A stretch of DNA of 31,697 bases from an uncultured Clostridia bacterium (lineage in GTDB: Bacteria; Bacillota; Clostridia; Oscillospirales; Ruminococcaceae), in the NCBI GenBank assembly GCA_937892655.1, contig CALBJC010000155.1:1-31697 (forward strand). The letters run 5' to 3'. The translations under genes were made by a program, and so were the position numbers. The notes under the pieces were generated by a model that saw only the letters and a list, made by a program, of their open reading frames with translations, was not told the DNA's origin and did no database searches. Of this stretch, positions 13,934 to 23,985 are shown in pieces. Every line of letters begins with the position of its first letter. Position 1 is the stretch's first letter.

Positions 13934-15805
13934 TTATGCAAGATTTAAAGTAAGGATTGTAAAATCGTGAGCAGGAATAAATGCCTTTGTGCCTTCGGCA
14001 CTTCCCTTTATACACTCGCTTTCTTTAACGTGACGCACCAGATTTGCAACGTCAAACGTAACATCGCTGTCAGCGCGGTTGACGAGTATTACAGCGCATC
14101 TGTTTGAAAACTCGTTGTAGCGAACAAGGGCGATACAGTCTTCAGTACAGCCTGAGATTTTAAACGCTCCGCTATACTGCGATGCAATCTGTCCATGAAG
14201 CTTGCCCAGCTCCTTTACATACTCGATAAGCTCGTTATCCTCTCTGCCCCAAGGGTAACAGCGGCGGTTGAATGGGTCAGCATAGCCCTGAGCGCCAGCT
14301 TCGTCACCATAGTATATAGATGGCACACCTGGCAGGAAATACTGAAGCACCATCGCAGTTTTCAAGCGTTTTTTACCAAATTCATACTGCTGCTCGGTCA
14401 TATAATGCTCTGCCTGCCAGTCCTTATCGTGACCGTCAATAGAGTCACCGCCGAGAATCGTAAACGCTCTTGGGATATCGTGGGTCGAGATAAAGTTCAT
14501 AAGGCAGTCAACAGATGGCTTTGGATAGTTCTCCAAAATAGTCATTATCCTGTCACGGAATTCAACAGCAGACATACCCATTGCAAAGCCGAGTACTGCA
14601 TCCTTGAAAGGATAGTTCATAACGCTGTCAAGCTGTGCACCGAGAAGATAACGGCGCTTTACGCCATAGCTTTCCTTGTTTGAAGCGTCCTCCCATACCT
14701 CACCGATAACGATCTTTTCTGATGAAAAGCTCTTTACTCGGATATTGAGCATATCTAAAAATGCGTCAGGCAGTTCATCGGCAACGTCCAGGCGATAGCC
14801 TGCAGCACCAAGCGACATCCAGTAATCCAGAACGCCGCCCTCACCGCAGACATAGTTTGTATATTCGCGGTTGTTTTCCTTGACGTTTGGCAGAGTATCA
14901 ATACCCCACCAAGCCTCATAGTTATCAGGATAGTTAAAGAATGTATACCAAGGATAGAATTCACTCTCGGTTGAGTTATATGCACCTAAATTGTCATAGC
15001 GGTTAAATTTATTAAAATAGATACTGTCAGCACCCGTATGAGAGAAAACGCCATCTAAGATAACCGAGATACCACGGCTTTTAGCCTCATCGCAAAGGCG
15101 CTTGAAATCCTCGTTTGTACCGAGCAGCGGGTCAACACGACGATAGTTTGCAGTATTATATCTGTGGTTTTCGTGGGCTTCAAAGATAGGATTCAAATAA
15201 ATGCAGGTAACGCCCAGCGACTTTAGGTAATCAAGCTTTTCTATAATACCCTCAAGGTCACCGCCGAAATAGTCATTATTCCATACATGACCGTTCTGGT
15301 CAGGGCGGTAGTATGGCGTACCATACCAGTCATCTCTTAAAATTCTGTCAGACGGGATGTTTTCATGCACCTTGCCGCTTTTGGCAAAACGGTCAGGGAA
15401 AATCTGATACATGATACCGCCCTTGAGAAAATCAGGGGTTTTGTAGGCACTGTCAAATACTGTAAGCTGGAAAAGCCCCTGGCCGTCATAGCTGCCTGTT
15501 GAGGCTGAGTTTTTCTTTACATAAAAGCGGTAGCCGTGGTTTGAAAGCGCAAAATAATAATAGTGAACGCCCACAAATGACGGAGTAAACTCCGCTTTAT
15601 ATTCAACATACTCATCTGTCTGCCAGGTTTCATACATTGTAATAAAGTTTTCTTTAAAGCCATTTCTGAAAATAACAAGAACAGGCAGGCAGTCATAATA
15701 TGTATTCTTTGGAACTCTGATAGAAAAGCGGCAGGTTTCATTAACCCTTATTGCGCCAAAAGGCTCTTTATATTCCAAAGACCAGCTGTTATATATATCG
15801 ATCAC
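13934..15805 (-). CDS. GH13 family alpha-glucan hydrolase (neopullulanase/alpha-amylase-like)
   Basis: The 623-aa protein has an N-terminal beta-sandwich (about 1-115) followed by a GH13 TIM barrel that opens with YQIFPDRF at ~133-140. DGVFSH (~251-256) is conserved region I. The catalytic residues are D340 in RLDVAD, E369 in IGEVWED and D443 in STHD. No signal peptide or membrane segment is seen, so it should work inside the cell on imported maltodextrins or glycogen. The exact bond specificity (alpha-1,4, alpha-1,6 or cyclodextrin) cannot be read from these motifs. The start is a GTG at 15805, 8 nt after GGGAG; the longer frame to 15886 runs through the promoter. Confidence 0.93.
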   Translation of the reverse strand: MIDIYNSWSLEYKEPFGAIRVNETCRFSIRVPKNTYYDCLPVLVIFRNGFKENFITMYETWQTDEYVEYKAEFTPSFVGVHYYYFALSNHGYRFYVKKNSASTGSYDGQGLFQLTVFDSAYKTPDFLKGGIMYQIFPDRFAKSGKVHENIPSDRILRDDWYGTPYYRPDQNGHVWNNDYFGGDLEGIIEKLDYLKSLGVTCIYLNPIFEAHENHRYNTANYRRVDPLLGTNEDFKRLCDEAKSRGISVILDGVFSHTGADSIYFNKFNRYDNLGAYNSTESEFYPWYTFFNYPDNYEAWWGIDTLPNVKENNREYTNYVCGEGGVLDYWMSLGAAGYRLDVADELPDAFLDMLNIRVKSFSSEKIVIGEVWEDASNKESYGVKRRYLLGAQLDSVMNYPFKDAVLGFAMGMSAVEFRDRIMTILENYPKPSVDCLMNFISTHDIPRAFTILGGDSIDGHDKDWQAEHYMTEQQYEFGKKRLKTAMVLQYFLPGVPSIYYGDEAGAQGYADPFNRRCYPWGREDNELIEYVKELGKLHGQIASQYSGAFKISGCTEDCIALVRYNEFSNRCAVILVNRADSDVTFDVANLVRHVKESECIKGSAEGTKAFIPAHDFTILTLNLA

Positions 15806-15845
15806 TGAAATTACTCCCTTTTTATAAAAATCATACAACTTTTTA

Positions 15846-15874
15846 ATGATAGAATTTTTGGCGATAAAAGTCAA
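15846..15874 (-). promoter_or_regulatory. Promoter of the GH13 gene
   Basis: TTGACT (15874-15869) and TATCAT (15851-15846) are separated by 17 bp, about 40 bp upstream of the GTG start. Confidence 0.75.
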
Positions 15875-16022
15875 GAAGATATACAAAAGTTAATATCCTA
15901 AAAACATTTTTTGTTCAGTTTTCACCTATTTCAACAATTACCTTTAGGCATATTACCTATTTAAAAGTATGTAAAATTGTAAAAATATTTTTTAAAAAAT
16001 ACTGTACTTTTTGTACATTTTG

Positions 16023-16031
16023 TGGTATTAT
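16023..16031 (+). promoter_or_regulatory. Possible extended -10 promoter of the cytidylate-kinase-like gene
   Basis: TGGTATTAT is an extended -10 element ~32 bp before the ATG. No good -35 lies at 17 bp, so this is tentative. Confidence 0.4.
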
Positions 16032-16062
16032 ATATTTAAAGATATGAAAAGGAGATGTTTTT

Positions 16063-16683
16063 ATGAAATCCGTAATCACAATAGGCAGAGAATTCGGCAG
16101 CGGCGGCAGAGAGATCGGTCAGAAGCTTGCTTCACATTTAGGTATTCCGTTTTACGATAAAGAAATACTCAAGCAGTCTGCACAGCAGAGCGGTATTTCT
16201 GAAGATTATTTCCACTCTCACGATGAAAACCATTCAAACAGCCTTTTGTTCTCGCTGGTAATGGGCACTTATCCTATGGGCGAAACCGGCAGAATCTATA
16301 ACGATATGCCGCTAAATCACAAGATTTTCTTAGCGCAGTTTGACTGTATAAGGAATATGGCAGCACAAGGCCCTTGCGTTTTAGTAGGCAGATGCGCTGA
16401 CTACATTTTAAGAGAGCAGGATAATGTTATAAGCTTTTTTGTAAACGGCGATATGGCTGACAAGAAGGAGAGAATCAGGGCTAAGTATGACATCGAGGAG
16501 AAAAAGCTTGAGGACTTTATCAAAAAGACCGACAAGCGCCGTGCTGCATACTACAACTATTACAGTGATCAGCGCTGGGGCGCTGCAACAAACTACGATT
16601 TGTGCATAAACTCCTCAAAAACAGGCATCGACGGCGCAGTTTTACTTATGAAGGCGTATATTGATATTGTTGAGGGAAAGTAA
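16063..16683 (+). CDS. Cytidylate kinase-like family protein
   Basis: This 206-aa protein belongs to the Cytidylate_kin2 (PF13189) family. It has a P-loop GREFGSGG at 8-15, then the GIPFYDKEIL strand-helix typical of CMP kinases, and VLVGRCADYIL in the middle. FVNGDMADKKERI and the KKTDKRRAAYYNYY lid follow. Family members resemble cytidylate kinase, which phosphorylates CMP/dCMP, but many clostridial genomes also carry a true cmk, so the substrate here is unproven. AAAAGGAG precedes the ATG at good spacing. It diverges from the GH13 gene and ends at a strong terminator. Confidence 0.9.
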   Translation: MKSVITIGREFGSGGREIGQKLASHLGIPFYDKEILKQSAQQSGISEDYFHSHDENHSNSLLFSLVMGTYPMGETGRIYNDMPLNHKIFLAQFDCIRNMAAQGPCVLVGRCADYILREQDNVISFFVNGDMADKKERIRAKYDIEEKKLEDFIKKTDKRRAAYYNYYSDQRWGAATNYDLCINSSKTGIDGAVLLMKAYIDIVEGK

Positions 16684-16685
16684 AT

Positions 16686-16710
16686 CAATGCACAATGCAC
16701 GATGCACAAT
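16686..16710 (+). repeat. 25-bp repeat after the kinase stop codon
   Basis: Identical to the minus-strand sequence 8749-8725, and likewise only a few bases after a stop codon. It is followed by a degenerate AT-rich stretch of ATTGATAATTGACAATTG type. Confidence 0.9.
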
Positions 16711-16737
16711 TGATAATTGACAATTGATAAATATTAA

Positions 16738-16775
16738 ACCACCGCTGAGGGTAAACCTTGGCGGTGGTGTTTTTT
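16738..16775 (+). terminator. Terminator of the cytidylate-kinase-like gene
   Basis: An 8-bp stem accaccgc/gcggtggt (16738-16745, 16761-16768) is followed by TGTTTTTT. It separates this gene from the converging V-ATPase operon; the minus-strand side has only a poor T-run. Confidence 0.85.
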
Positions 16776-16780
16776 GTATT

Positions 16781-17392
16781 TTATTTCTTTTTCATTCTCT
16801 TTATAACCTTGAGGCGGGAGAATTCTTCTCTTTCCTTTTCTTCTAAGGCGTTTGTTATGAATTTTACTGTGCCTTCAAAGCGTGGGATTAAAATGTTTTT
16901 GAGGGCGTTTGCTCGGCGCTGAGTTTTTTTGATGCCGATTGCTAAACGGTAGATACTGTTTTCTACCTCAGCGAGTGTGACTGTGAGCTTTTTTACCCTG
17001 TCAAAGCAGATATACGCTTTATCAAGCGCTGAGTTTGTGGTTGAAAAGCCGTATGAAAACTCAGGCGGGTCGTTACTTATCTCAACGGTTGGCAGCTCTA
17101 TACCCATAACGCTTCTTGACGAGAGGGTTATACTATCGTCAATCGGCACGCTCTGCGCATAATGGGAGATAACGCCCATTGTGATATTGGCAAACTGCAG
17201 AGCCTTATACGCCTCTTTATAGGTTTTATCAATAGAATCACGAAGCTCCTTTGCCTTATCGATAAGAGTCATCATTTCTCTTATCAGAACGTTTCGCTTT
17301 CTGTCTAAAAGCTCGTAGCCGAGGATTGCAAGCTGAAGCGATTTTTTTGTCTGTATTAAATTACCCTTGGTTGGAAAAACCTGCTCTGCCAC
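16781..17392 (-). CDS. ntpD: V-type ATPase subunit D (central stalk)
   Basis: The 203-aa protein is predicted to be two long antiparallel helices with a central insert, as in subunit D of bacterial/archaeal V-type ATPases, including the typical start FPTKGNLIQTKKSLQLA. It forms the rotating shaft inside the A3B3 head. It is the last gene of the operon, 24 bp after subunit B. The start is a GTG at 17392 behind GGAGGG. Confidence 0.95.
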   Translation of the reverse strand: MAEQVFPTKGNLIQTKKSLQLAILGYELLDRKRNVLIREMMTLIDKAKELRDSIDKTYKEAYKALQFANITMGVISHYAQSVPIDDSITLSSRSVMGIELPTVEISNDPPEFSYGFSTTNSALDKAYICFDRVKKLTVTLAEVENSIYRLAIGIKKTQRRANALKNILIPRFEGTVKFITNALEEKEREEFSRLKVIKRMKKK

Positions 17393-17416
17393 AGCCTTGC
17401 CCTCCTTTTTTGCAGT

Positions 17417-18814
17417 TTATAATTTGAATTTCTTTGCACGCTCAGGGTTGTAAAAGCGGTTTAAGTGCTCCTCGTCAACTCTTTCAAGCTCTGACTTTGG
17501 CAGGAAACTCAGTAAATCCCAGCCGAGCTCCAAGGTTTCTTCGATTGAGCGGTTTTCATCAAAGCCCTGAGAAATATAATAGCGCTCAAACAGATTACCA
17601 AACGCGATATACGCCTTATCGGCAGGGGATAATTCTTCTTCACCGATAACTGATGCGAGCGCTCTTGCATCCTGAACCTTTGCATAAGACGCAAAAAGCT
17701 GATTTGATAAAACTGAATGATCTTCTCTTGTATAGCCTTCACCAATACCGTCCTTCATAAGACGTGAAAGAGACGGCAGAATTGATACCGGCGGATAGAT
17801 ACCAGTCTGGTCGAGGTTTCTGTCTAAAACTATCTGACCCTCTGTAATGTAGCCTGTAAGGTCAGGTACAGGGTGGGTAATATCATCGTTTGGCATTGTG
17901 AGGATCGGTATCTGAGTTACTGACCCTTCAGAGCCCTTTATAACGCCTGCACGCTCATAAAGCGAGGCAAGGTCTGAATAGAGGTAACCTGGGTAACCCT
18001 TTCTGCCTGGGATTTCGCCCTTTGATGATGAAAACTCTCTGAGCGCTTCGGCATATGATGTCATATCGGTTAAAATAACGAGGATATGCATATTATGCTC
18101 ATAGGCTAAATATTCTGCCGCTGTAAGCGCACAGCGAGGGGTTAAAATTCTCTCAATGATCGGGTCATTTGAGAGGTTTAAAAACATTACAACCTTCTGC
18201 AATACACCCGACTGCTCAAATGAACGCTTGAAATAATCGGCAACGTCATTCTTAACGCCCATAGCCGCAAAAACTACCGCAAACTCCTGACCTGAATCCT
18301 TTGCAATCTGAGCCTGGGATACAATCTGTACCGCAAGCTTGTTGTGAGAAAGACCTGAGCCTGAAAAGATCGGCAATTTCTGACCACGTATGAGGGTTGC
18401 AAGCGCATCAATTGATGAGATACCTGTATTTATATAGTTTCTTGGATAGCTTCTTGAAACCGGGTTTATAGGCAGACCGTTTATATCCATAAACTTATCA
18501 GGATAAATATCGCCAAGCCCGTCGATAGGCTTACCCGCACCGCTGAAAACTCTGCCCAGCATTTCCTTTGACAAAGGCATTTCCATAGGCTTACCTAAAA
18601 AGCGGGTTTTTGTATTTTTCAGCGACAAGCCTTTTGTTCCTTCAAAAACCTGAACTACCGCCTTTTCCTCTGACACCTCAACTACTCGCGCCAGGCGCTC
18701 AGAGCCGTCTGTAAGCTTTATTTTTGCGATCTCATCAAAGGCAACATCGCGCACTTTATCAATAACGGCAAGAGGACCGTCTATTCTGTCAAGACCGACA
18801 TACTGTAAACTCAT
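17417..18814 (-). CDS. ntpB: V-type ATPase subunit B (non-catalytic head subunit)
   Basis: This 465-aa protein is the non-catalytic nucleotide-site subunit of the A3B3 head. It has a beta-barrel N-terminus, and in place of a Walker A loop it has [17 protein letters not shown], as expected for B subunits. The [17 protein letters not shown] block is also typical. The ATG at 18814 with GGAGGG in front is preferred to an earlier frame start at 18856 that lies inside the A gene. Ten bases separate it from subunit A. Confidence 0.97.
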   Translation of the reverse strand: MSLQYVGLDRIDGPLAVIDKVRDVAFDEIAKIKLTDGSERLARVVEVSEEKAVVQVFEGTKGLSLKNTKTRFLGKPMEMPLSKEMLGRVFSGAGKPIDGLGDIYPDKFMDINGLPINPVSRSYPRNYINTGISSIDALATLIRGQKLPIFSGSGLSHNKLAVQIVSQAQIAKDSGQEFAVVFAAMGVKNDVADYFKRSFEQSGVLQKVVMFLNLSNDPIIERILTPRCALTAAEYLAYEHNMHILVILTDMTSYAEALREFSSSKGEIPGRKGYPGYLYSDLASLYERAGVIKGSEGSVTQIPILTMPNDDITHPVPDLTGYITEGQIVLDRNLDQTGIYPPVSILPSLSRLMKDGIGEGYTREDHSVLSNQLFASYAKVQDARALASVIGEEELSPADKAYIAFGNLFERYYISQGFDENRSIEETLELGWDLLSFLPKSELERVDEEHLNRFYNPERAKKFKL

Positions 18815-18824
18815 AATAGCCCTC

Positions 18825-20591
18825 CTACTTTGATTTTGATTTTTCCGAAAGCTCATAAACTGTATTTACAATCTCGCTTTCATATAAATCAAATTTTCCA
18901 AGATTATCATTTTCAATATCGTATTTCATCTTTACAAGCTTTTCAAAAAGCCCCGACTCGGTGAGCGTTGACATCACAACACCGTTTGCAATGGCACGCT
19001 GACAAACTCTGTAAAGGTCAAGGATAATTCTCATCATTCTGTACTGCTTATAAAGCGGAACATAGGTATCATCCTTATGGTAGGCATTCTGCTGTAAAAA
19101 GCCTACTCTTATGACCCTTGCTATCTCGATGATAAGCTTCTGGTCATCAGGCAGAACATCTGCACCGATGAGCTTTACGATCTCCATAAGCTTGCTTTCT
19201 TCAACAAGAAGGTTATTTATATTACGCTTTACCTGCATAAAATCGGTAGCAACGTTATTTTCAAAATATTCCTCTAAATCATCGGCGTATTCTGAATAGC
19301 TGGTTGTCCAGTTGATAGCAGGATAGTGACGCGCGTATGCTAAAGACTTATCAAGCGCCCAGAAGCATCTTACAAAACGCTTTGTATTCTGGGTTACAGG
19401 CTCTGAAAAGTCTGAGCCCTGAGGGGATACAGCCCCGATGATAGTTACAGAACCCTCTGCGCCATTCAGAGTATTTACATACCCTGCTCTTTCATAGAAT
19501 TCTGAAAGACGCGATGGTAAGTATGCAGGGAAGCCCTCTTCTGCAGGCATTTCTTCAAGACGGCCTGAAATCTCACGCAGAGCCTCTGCCCAACGGGATG
19601 TAGAGTCAGCCATAATAGCGATATGATAGCCCATATCTCTGTAGTATTCAGCAAGAGTGATACCGGTATAGATCGAAGCCTCTCTTGCCGCTACAGGCAT
19701 ATTTGAAGTGTTTGCAATTAAAACTGTTCTGTCTGTGAGCGCCTTGCCGCTTTTAGGGTCGATAAGCTCTGAGAATTCCTCTAAGACCTGAGTCATCTCG
19801 TTGCCACGCTCGCCGCAGCCGATGTATACGATAATATCAGCGTCGCACCATTTTGCAAGCTGATGCTGAGTCATAGTCTTACCAGTACCAAAGCCGCCAG
19901 GAATAGCCGCTGTACCGCCCTTTGCAATAGGATTCAAAGAGTCGATAACTCGCTGACCCGTAATAAGCGGCTTTGAAATAGGCAGACGGTTTTTGACAGG
20001 TCTTGCTGTTCTTATAGGCCATTTCTGACAAAGGGTAAGAGATACCTCATCACCGCTCTGGGTTCTGATAACCGCTACAGTATCATTTACTGTATACTCG
20101 CCGTCAGGCATAACCTTTATAACCTCGCCGCTTTCTGACAACGGAGAGAGCATACATTTATGCTCAATAAGCGATGTTTCAGGGCAGGTAGCGTAAATGT
20201 CACCTGCGCAGAGCTTATCGCCTACCTTTACAGTTAAAGTAACGTCAAATTTTCTGTTTTCATCAAGGCTTGAAACCTCGCTGCCAGTTGCAATAAACGC
20301 ACCGCTTTGCTTTTCAAGGTCACGCAGCGGACGTAAAATTCCGTCAAATATATTTGTAAGTATACCGGGGCCTAGAGTACATGACATAGCCATACCGCTG
20401 CCCTTTACCTCTTCACCCGGCTTTAAGCCTGTTGTAGATTCATAGACCTGGATCGTTGTAAAATCCGAGGATACACCGATAACCTCGCCTACAAGGCGCT
20501 TTGTGCCTACATAAACCATCTCTAGCATGGAGAAGTCTTTAGTATTCTTAACCTTTACAACAGGTCCGTTTATTGAATATATCGTATTCAA
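18825..20591 (-). CDS. ntpA: V-type ATPase subunit A (catalytic)
   Basis: The catalytic subunit (588 aa, standard length) binds ATP between A and B. The Walker A loop is GGFGTGKT at 232-239, preceded by the non-homologous insert characteristic of A subunits; the Cys/His-containing [21 protein letters not shown] block follows in shortened form around 247-265. The start is TTG at 20591, 5 nt after GAGGAG. Twenty bases separate it from subunit E. Confidence 0.97.
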   Translation of the reverse strand: MNTIYSINGPVVKVKNTKDFSMLEMVYVGTKRLVGEVIGVSSDFTTIQVYESTTGLKPGEEVKGSGMAMSCTLGPGILTNIFDGILRPLRDLEKQSGAFIATGSEVSSLDENRKFDVTLTVKVGDKLCAGDIYATCPETSLIEHKCMLSPLSESGEVIKVMPDGEYTVNDTVAVIRTQSGDEVSLTLCQKWPIRTARPVKNRLPISKPLITGQRVIDSLNPIAKGGTAAIPGGFGTGKTMTQHQLAKWCDADIIVYIGCGERGNEMTQVLEEFSELIDPKSGKALTDRTVLIANTSNMPVAAREASIYTGITLAEYYRDMGYHIAIMADSTSRWAEALREISGRLEEMPAEEGFPAYLPSRLSEFYERAGYVNTLNGAEGSVTIIGAVSPQGSDFSEPVTQNTKRFVRCFWALDKSLAYARHYPAINWTTSYSEYADDLEEYFENNVATDFMQVKRNINNLLVEESKLMEIVKLIGADVLPDDQKLIIEIARVIRVGFLQQNAYHKDDTYVPLYKQYRMMRIILDLYRVCQRAIANGVVMSTLTESGLFEKLVKMKYDIENDNLGKFDLYESEIVNTVYELSEKSKSK

Positions 20592-20610
20592 TTTTACTCC
20601 TCCTCAAAGT

Positions 20611-21180
20611 TTAGTAGAGCTTCAGAAGCCCACGGTTTATAAAGGCTTCCTTTTCGTCACAAAGCATTGTATCAAGAGTATTATCAATTATTGTGCCCTG
20701 CTTTTCATTGTGTGCAAAAAATCCGCCAAGCTTTATTGAATTATCAGTAGTGACGGCTATGCTTGTCAGCTCCTTTACAAGCGCTGCATCCTCTGCTCTG
20801 ACGCTGATACTGTCAGCAGATGTAACGCCTAAGAGCTTGTCTTTAAGCCAGCTTTTGTAGCTGTCTGTTTTTGTAAATCTGATAAGGTCATACTTTACAT
20901 TTTCAAAGATAAGGTCTTCGAGCCTTTTGCGGTGCAAAAGTACCCTGCGCTGATTTTCAAGCTCAGATGAGGATATCTGCCTTACATATTTCTGCTCGAT
21001 TTTCTTTTTCTGGTCTTTGATCCTGTCATAGGCAATCGCCAGCCCTTCGTCTGTTGAGCTTTCGATTATTTCCTCTTTCATAACAGCGGCTTCTTCAAGG
21101 ATTGAAAAAATCTGCTCATCAACCTCTTTGTAGACAGCCTGACTGAATTTTCTAAGCTTTGCGCTTTCAAAATCGTTCAT
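20611..21180 (-). CDS. ntpE: V-type ATPase subunit E (peripheral stalk)
   Basis: The 189-aa subunit has a long charged helix (residues ~1-100), rich in Lys, Glu and Arg, followed by a mixed globular C-terminus that docks to subunit B. It forms the stator together with the small G/H subunit. AAAAGGAG precedes the ATG. Sequence is divergent but length, helix pattern and position between F and A fix the call. Confidence 0.9.
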   Translation of the reverse strand: MNDFESAKLRKFSQAVYKEVDEQIFSILEEAAVMKEEIIESSTDEGLAIAYDRIKDQKKKIEQKYVRQISSSELENQRRVLLHRKRLEDLIFENVKYDLIRFTKTDSYKSWLKDKLLGVTSADSISVRAEDAALVKELTSIAVTTDNSIKLGGFFAHNEKQGTIIDNTLDTMLCDEKEAFINRGLLKLY

Positions 21181-21198
21181 AAAATTCTCCTTTTCGGG

Positions 21199-21507
21199 CT
21201 ACAGCTTTATGCCGATAGCCTCCTCAACGTATTTTGAAATAGTTGATGTGATCTGCGAGGTAGCGTGACGGTCAGGGATTTCAACAATAAGCGGTCTTTT
21301 AAAATTAAGCTTTATGTCATAAACCTGCTCTGAGCAAAGCTCAACGAGCTTCTCTGTCATAAGTATTACAGCTATATCTTCATTCTTTATCGCCTTTTCA
21401 AGCTCGCGCGATACCTCGGGCGCTGTATGAACACAAACGCTTTCAATGCCAGCTAAGCGCATACCCATCTGAGTATCAACATTATCTGAAATACAATAAA
21501 ACTGCAT
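21199..21507 (-). CDS. ntpF: V-type ATPase subunit F (central stalk)
   Basis: This 102-aa protein has the Rossmann-like fold of subunit F, with the FYCISDNVDTQMGMRLAGIE start and the DIAVILMTEKL core strand. It binds subunit D in the rotor. GAGGTG precedes the ATG. Confidence 0.94.
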   Translation of the reverse strand: MQFYCISDNVDTQMGMRLAGIESVCVHTAPEVSRELEKAIKNEDIAVILMTEKLVELCSEQVYDIKLNFKRPLIVEIPDRHATSQITSTISKYVEEAIGIKL

Positions 21508-21539
21508 ACTTTCACCTCGCTTTTTAAAGCATAAAAATA

Positions 21540-21977
21540 TTATAAGCTGTTGATGATAAGAATTGAAATCAAAAGACCGTAAAGAGCAATACCTTCACCC
21601 AAAACTACGAAGATAAGTGACTTTACAAATGACTTTGGCTCTTCTGCAACTGCACCGATAGCAGCAGGCGCACCTGCGGCAACTGCAATACCTGAGCCGA
21701 TACATGAAAGACCTGTTACAAGCGCTGCACCGAGGTAACCCAGGCCCTTTGACATATCGTTTACAGCCTGTGGAGCCGCAGCTTCAATTTCAGCCGCTGA
21801 TACAAAGCCGCCGAGCGGTAAAATGAGCGCTATAGCCATAACGCCGAAAAAGCCTACCAAGTTTACTAAAAATGCGTTTCTTCTCTTCTGCTCGTTATTT
21901 GCCTTTGAGATAAGTGTGTAAATAATAGGTGCGCAGATACAAACTACTGCTACGAGTGGTAAAATAAAAAGTTCCAT
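21540..21977 (-). CDS. ntpK: V-type ATPase subunit K (membrane rotor ring)
   Basis: The proteolipid of the rotor ring has 145 aa and four predicted helices: ~3-22, 35-60, 77-110 and 117-143. The last two form the c-type hairpin with the glycine/alanine-rich AGAPAAIGA stretch and the ion-binding glutamate E128 in LGEGIALYG. The first hairpin lacks a matching carboxylate. Na+ versus H+ use cannot be read with certainty; the residues after E128 do not match the classic sodium signature. The ATG at 21977 follows GGAGG by 8 nt; a TTG at 21992 coincides with this site. Confidence 0.94.
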   Translation of the reverse strand: MELFILPLVAVVCICAPIIYTLISKANNEQKRRNAFLVNLVGFFGVMAIALILPLGGFVSAAEIEAAAPQAVNDMSKGLGYLGAALVTGLSCIGSGIAVAAGAPAAIGAVAEEPKSFVKSLIFVVLGEGIALYGLLISILIINSL

Positions 21978-22010
21978 AATTTTGTCCTCCAAAAATTTAT
22001 AATCAAAATC

Positions 22011-23969
22011 TTAACCTTCAATTTCGGTTGTAAAATCAACTGATACGGGTTCAAACGGCTTACCGTCACCGTCATAGAAACGTGAGAATATTTCGTAAAA
22101 TTCAAGTCTTATTACCTGAATTGCAACTATCATACCCTCCATAGCCATTACAAAGAGGTTACCGATTATAATAACTATCGGCGATGCCCCTGCTGAAACG
22201 GAGTTTGCAAGAGTCATAACTACGAGCATCATACCTGCGTGGGAGAGAATAAATCCGCCTACACGCAAAAATGACATTGTATTTGAAACGTAGCTGAGCA
22301 TAAACTCAAACATTTCAAAGAAATTTTCTACAAAGAAGTTGCCGATACCGGTTTCTTCAGGGTCGTGACTTAAAATGAACTGGCGCTTTGTAATTAAGTT
22401 TGCAAGAGGCACTCGCATAAACATACATACAAGCGGGAGCACTATTACAAAAATCACATAGACAGGATTCAAAAGATTTATATCCGCAAGCATATTGAGC
22501 GCTACTGCGGCGATGATGCCGTCATAAAGTATCAGACCGCAAAGACCGTTTGCACCAAAGAGCGCTTTTTCAATATTCTTCTGCCTTAAACCCATTATGA
22601 TATTCATTGAAATGGATATCGAAATGAGTACAACGCCTATTGCAACAGCGCCAAGCAGGATAAAGGTTGTTTCGTGGAAAACCTCCAGAGGCTTACCCGA
22701 CCAGCCAAGCGCATGATAAACGGGGTCTAACAGCTCTTCAAAGCCGAATACCGAGCCATACATAAAGCCAAAGAACATACTCGAAAGACCGACTCTGGTG
22801 AGCATTCCGCCCGCTTTAATCTTCATAGCAAAGGTCATTATAAGACCTGCTAAGAATATCACAAAGCCCTGACCCAAATCGCCGAACATCAGACCGAACA
22901 GAATGGTATATGTCAGCGCAACAAAGGCTGTAGGGTTTATATCGTTATACGATGGCAGACCATACATCTCAACGAGCATTGCAAACGGTCTTGAGAAAAA
23001 GCCGTTTTTGAGCATTGTAGGAGGGGTTACAGACGCATCCGAGGATGGCGGCTTTAGCACCACTGAGATATTCTGGGAATTGTCAAAAAGCTTTGTAAAA
23101 TAATCAGACTGAGCTTTCGGGATAAAGCCCTTGATGTAGAATTTGCCGTGAACGACCGCTACATTTTTTCTCAGCTCAAAGGTATCATTTTGAAACTTTA
23201 GCTTTGAAAAAACAGCGCAAAGCTCTTTTTCGTTTTCTTCTGAGAGCTTCTGCCTCTGAGCATTTAATTCTTCAAGCTGTTTTTTTGCAAGGGCTATCTC
23301 TGAATTAAGCTTTTCAAACGCCTCTTCAGGAGTACCCTTTAAAAAGTCAGGGATGTCAATAGTTTCAAAATAAAGTGATTTGAAGATATCGTCAGCTACT
23401 TCTATAGAGTCTGACGGCGCCATATACATACCATAGCAGTAGGTTTTTGTAATTTCCAGCGGTTCAAAGAAGAAAAGATTTTCATCAAAGTACGAAAGCT
23501 TTTTCTCGTTATCAGCAGGCATTCTGCCTATTCTTACCTTAACGTGTTCGCAGGCAAAAATCTGCTCAAAGTTTGCATTTAAGCCATGCAGGTGAGTAAG
23601 CTGCTTTATGATTTCTTCCTTCTTTAAAATCTCGGCTTCATATTCTGAAATTTTCTGAGTAATGCTCTGCGTCTTGTTTTCAAGCGCCAGAACATACTCT
23701 GAATATTCATCGGCATTTTTGAGCAGAACATCTGAATAATCAGTTCTCTTAAGCTTTATACCGATGTTTTCGGCTACCTTTACAAGGCGCTTTAATATAT
23801 CAAGATAAGGGTTTTGCTCGTTGAGCATCTTAAGACCCTGACTGCCTACGCTGTCAGCAGAGGCAGGCTCGATATGAAAGCAGCCGCTTTTGCATAAAAG
23901 CACGAGCGCTTCATCAAGGCTTGTATACATACCGACTATGTTTACAAGCGTCATTTTCTCGATTCCCAC
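22011..23969 (-). CDS. ntpI: V-type ATPase subunit I (membrane stator, a-subunit)
   Basis: The 652-aa protein has a soluble N-terminal half with long helices (to about residue 330) and a C-terminal half of about seven or eight membrane helices, starting with FVALTYTILFGLMFGDLGQG. FLRVGGFILSHAGM near the end carries the arginine that faces the ring carboxylate. It forms the half-channels for ion flow. The start is a GTG at 23969 after GGGATGGTG. It is immediately downstream of subunit C. Confidence 0.95.
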   Translation of the reverse strand: MGIEKMTLVNIVGMYTSLDEALVLLCKSGCFHIEPASADSVGSQGLKMLNEQNPYLDILKRLVKVAENIGIKLKRTDYSDVLLKNADEYSEYVLALENKTQSITQKISEYEAEILKKEEIIKQLTHLHGLNANFEQIFACEHVKVRIGRMPADNEKKLSYFDENLFFFEPLEITKTYCYGMYMAPSDSIEVADDIFKSLYFETIDIPDFLKGTPEEAFEKLNSEIALAKKQLEELNAQRQKLSEENEKELCAVFSKLKFQNDTFELRKNVAVVHGKFYIKGFIPKAQSDYFTKLFDNSQNISVVLKPPSSDASVTPPTMLKNGFFSRPFAMLVEMYGLPSYNDINPTAFVALTYTILFGLMFGDLGQGFVIFLAGLIMTFAMKIKAGGMLTRVGLSSMFFGFMYGSVFGFEELLDPVYHALGWSGKPLEVFHETTFILLGAVAIGVVLISISISMNIIMGLRQKNIEKALFGANGLCGLILYDGIIAAVALNMLADINLLNPVYVIFVIVLPLVCMFMRVPLANLITKRQFILSHDPEETGIGNFFVENFFEMFEFMLSYVSNTMSFLRVGGFILSHAGMMLVVMTLANSVSAGASPIVIIIGNLFVMAMEGMIVAIQVIRLEFYEIFSRFYDGDGKPFEPVSVDFTTEIEG

Positions 23970-23985
23970 TATATCACCATCCCTT

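Noticed and set aside
14195..14683. 162-codon plus-strand frame inside the GH13 gene
   Set aside because: It is antisense to a gene with intact catalytic motifs and has no ribosome binding site or recognisable domain.
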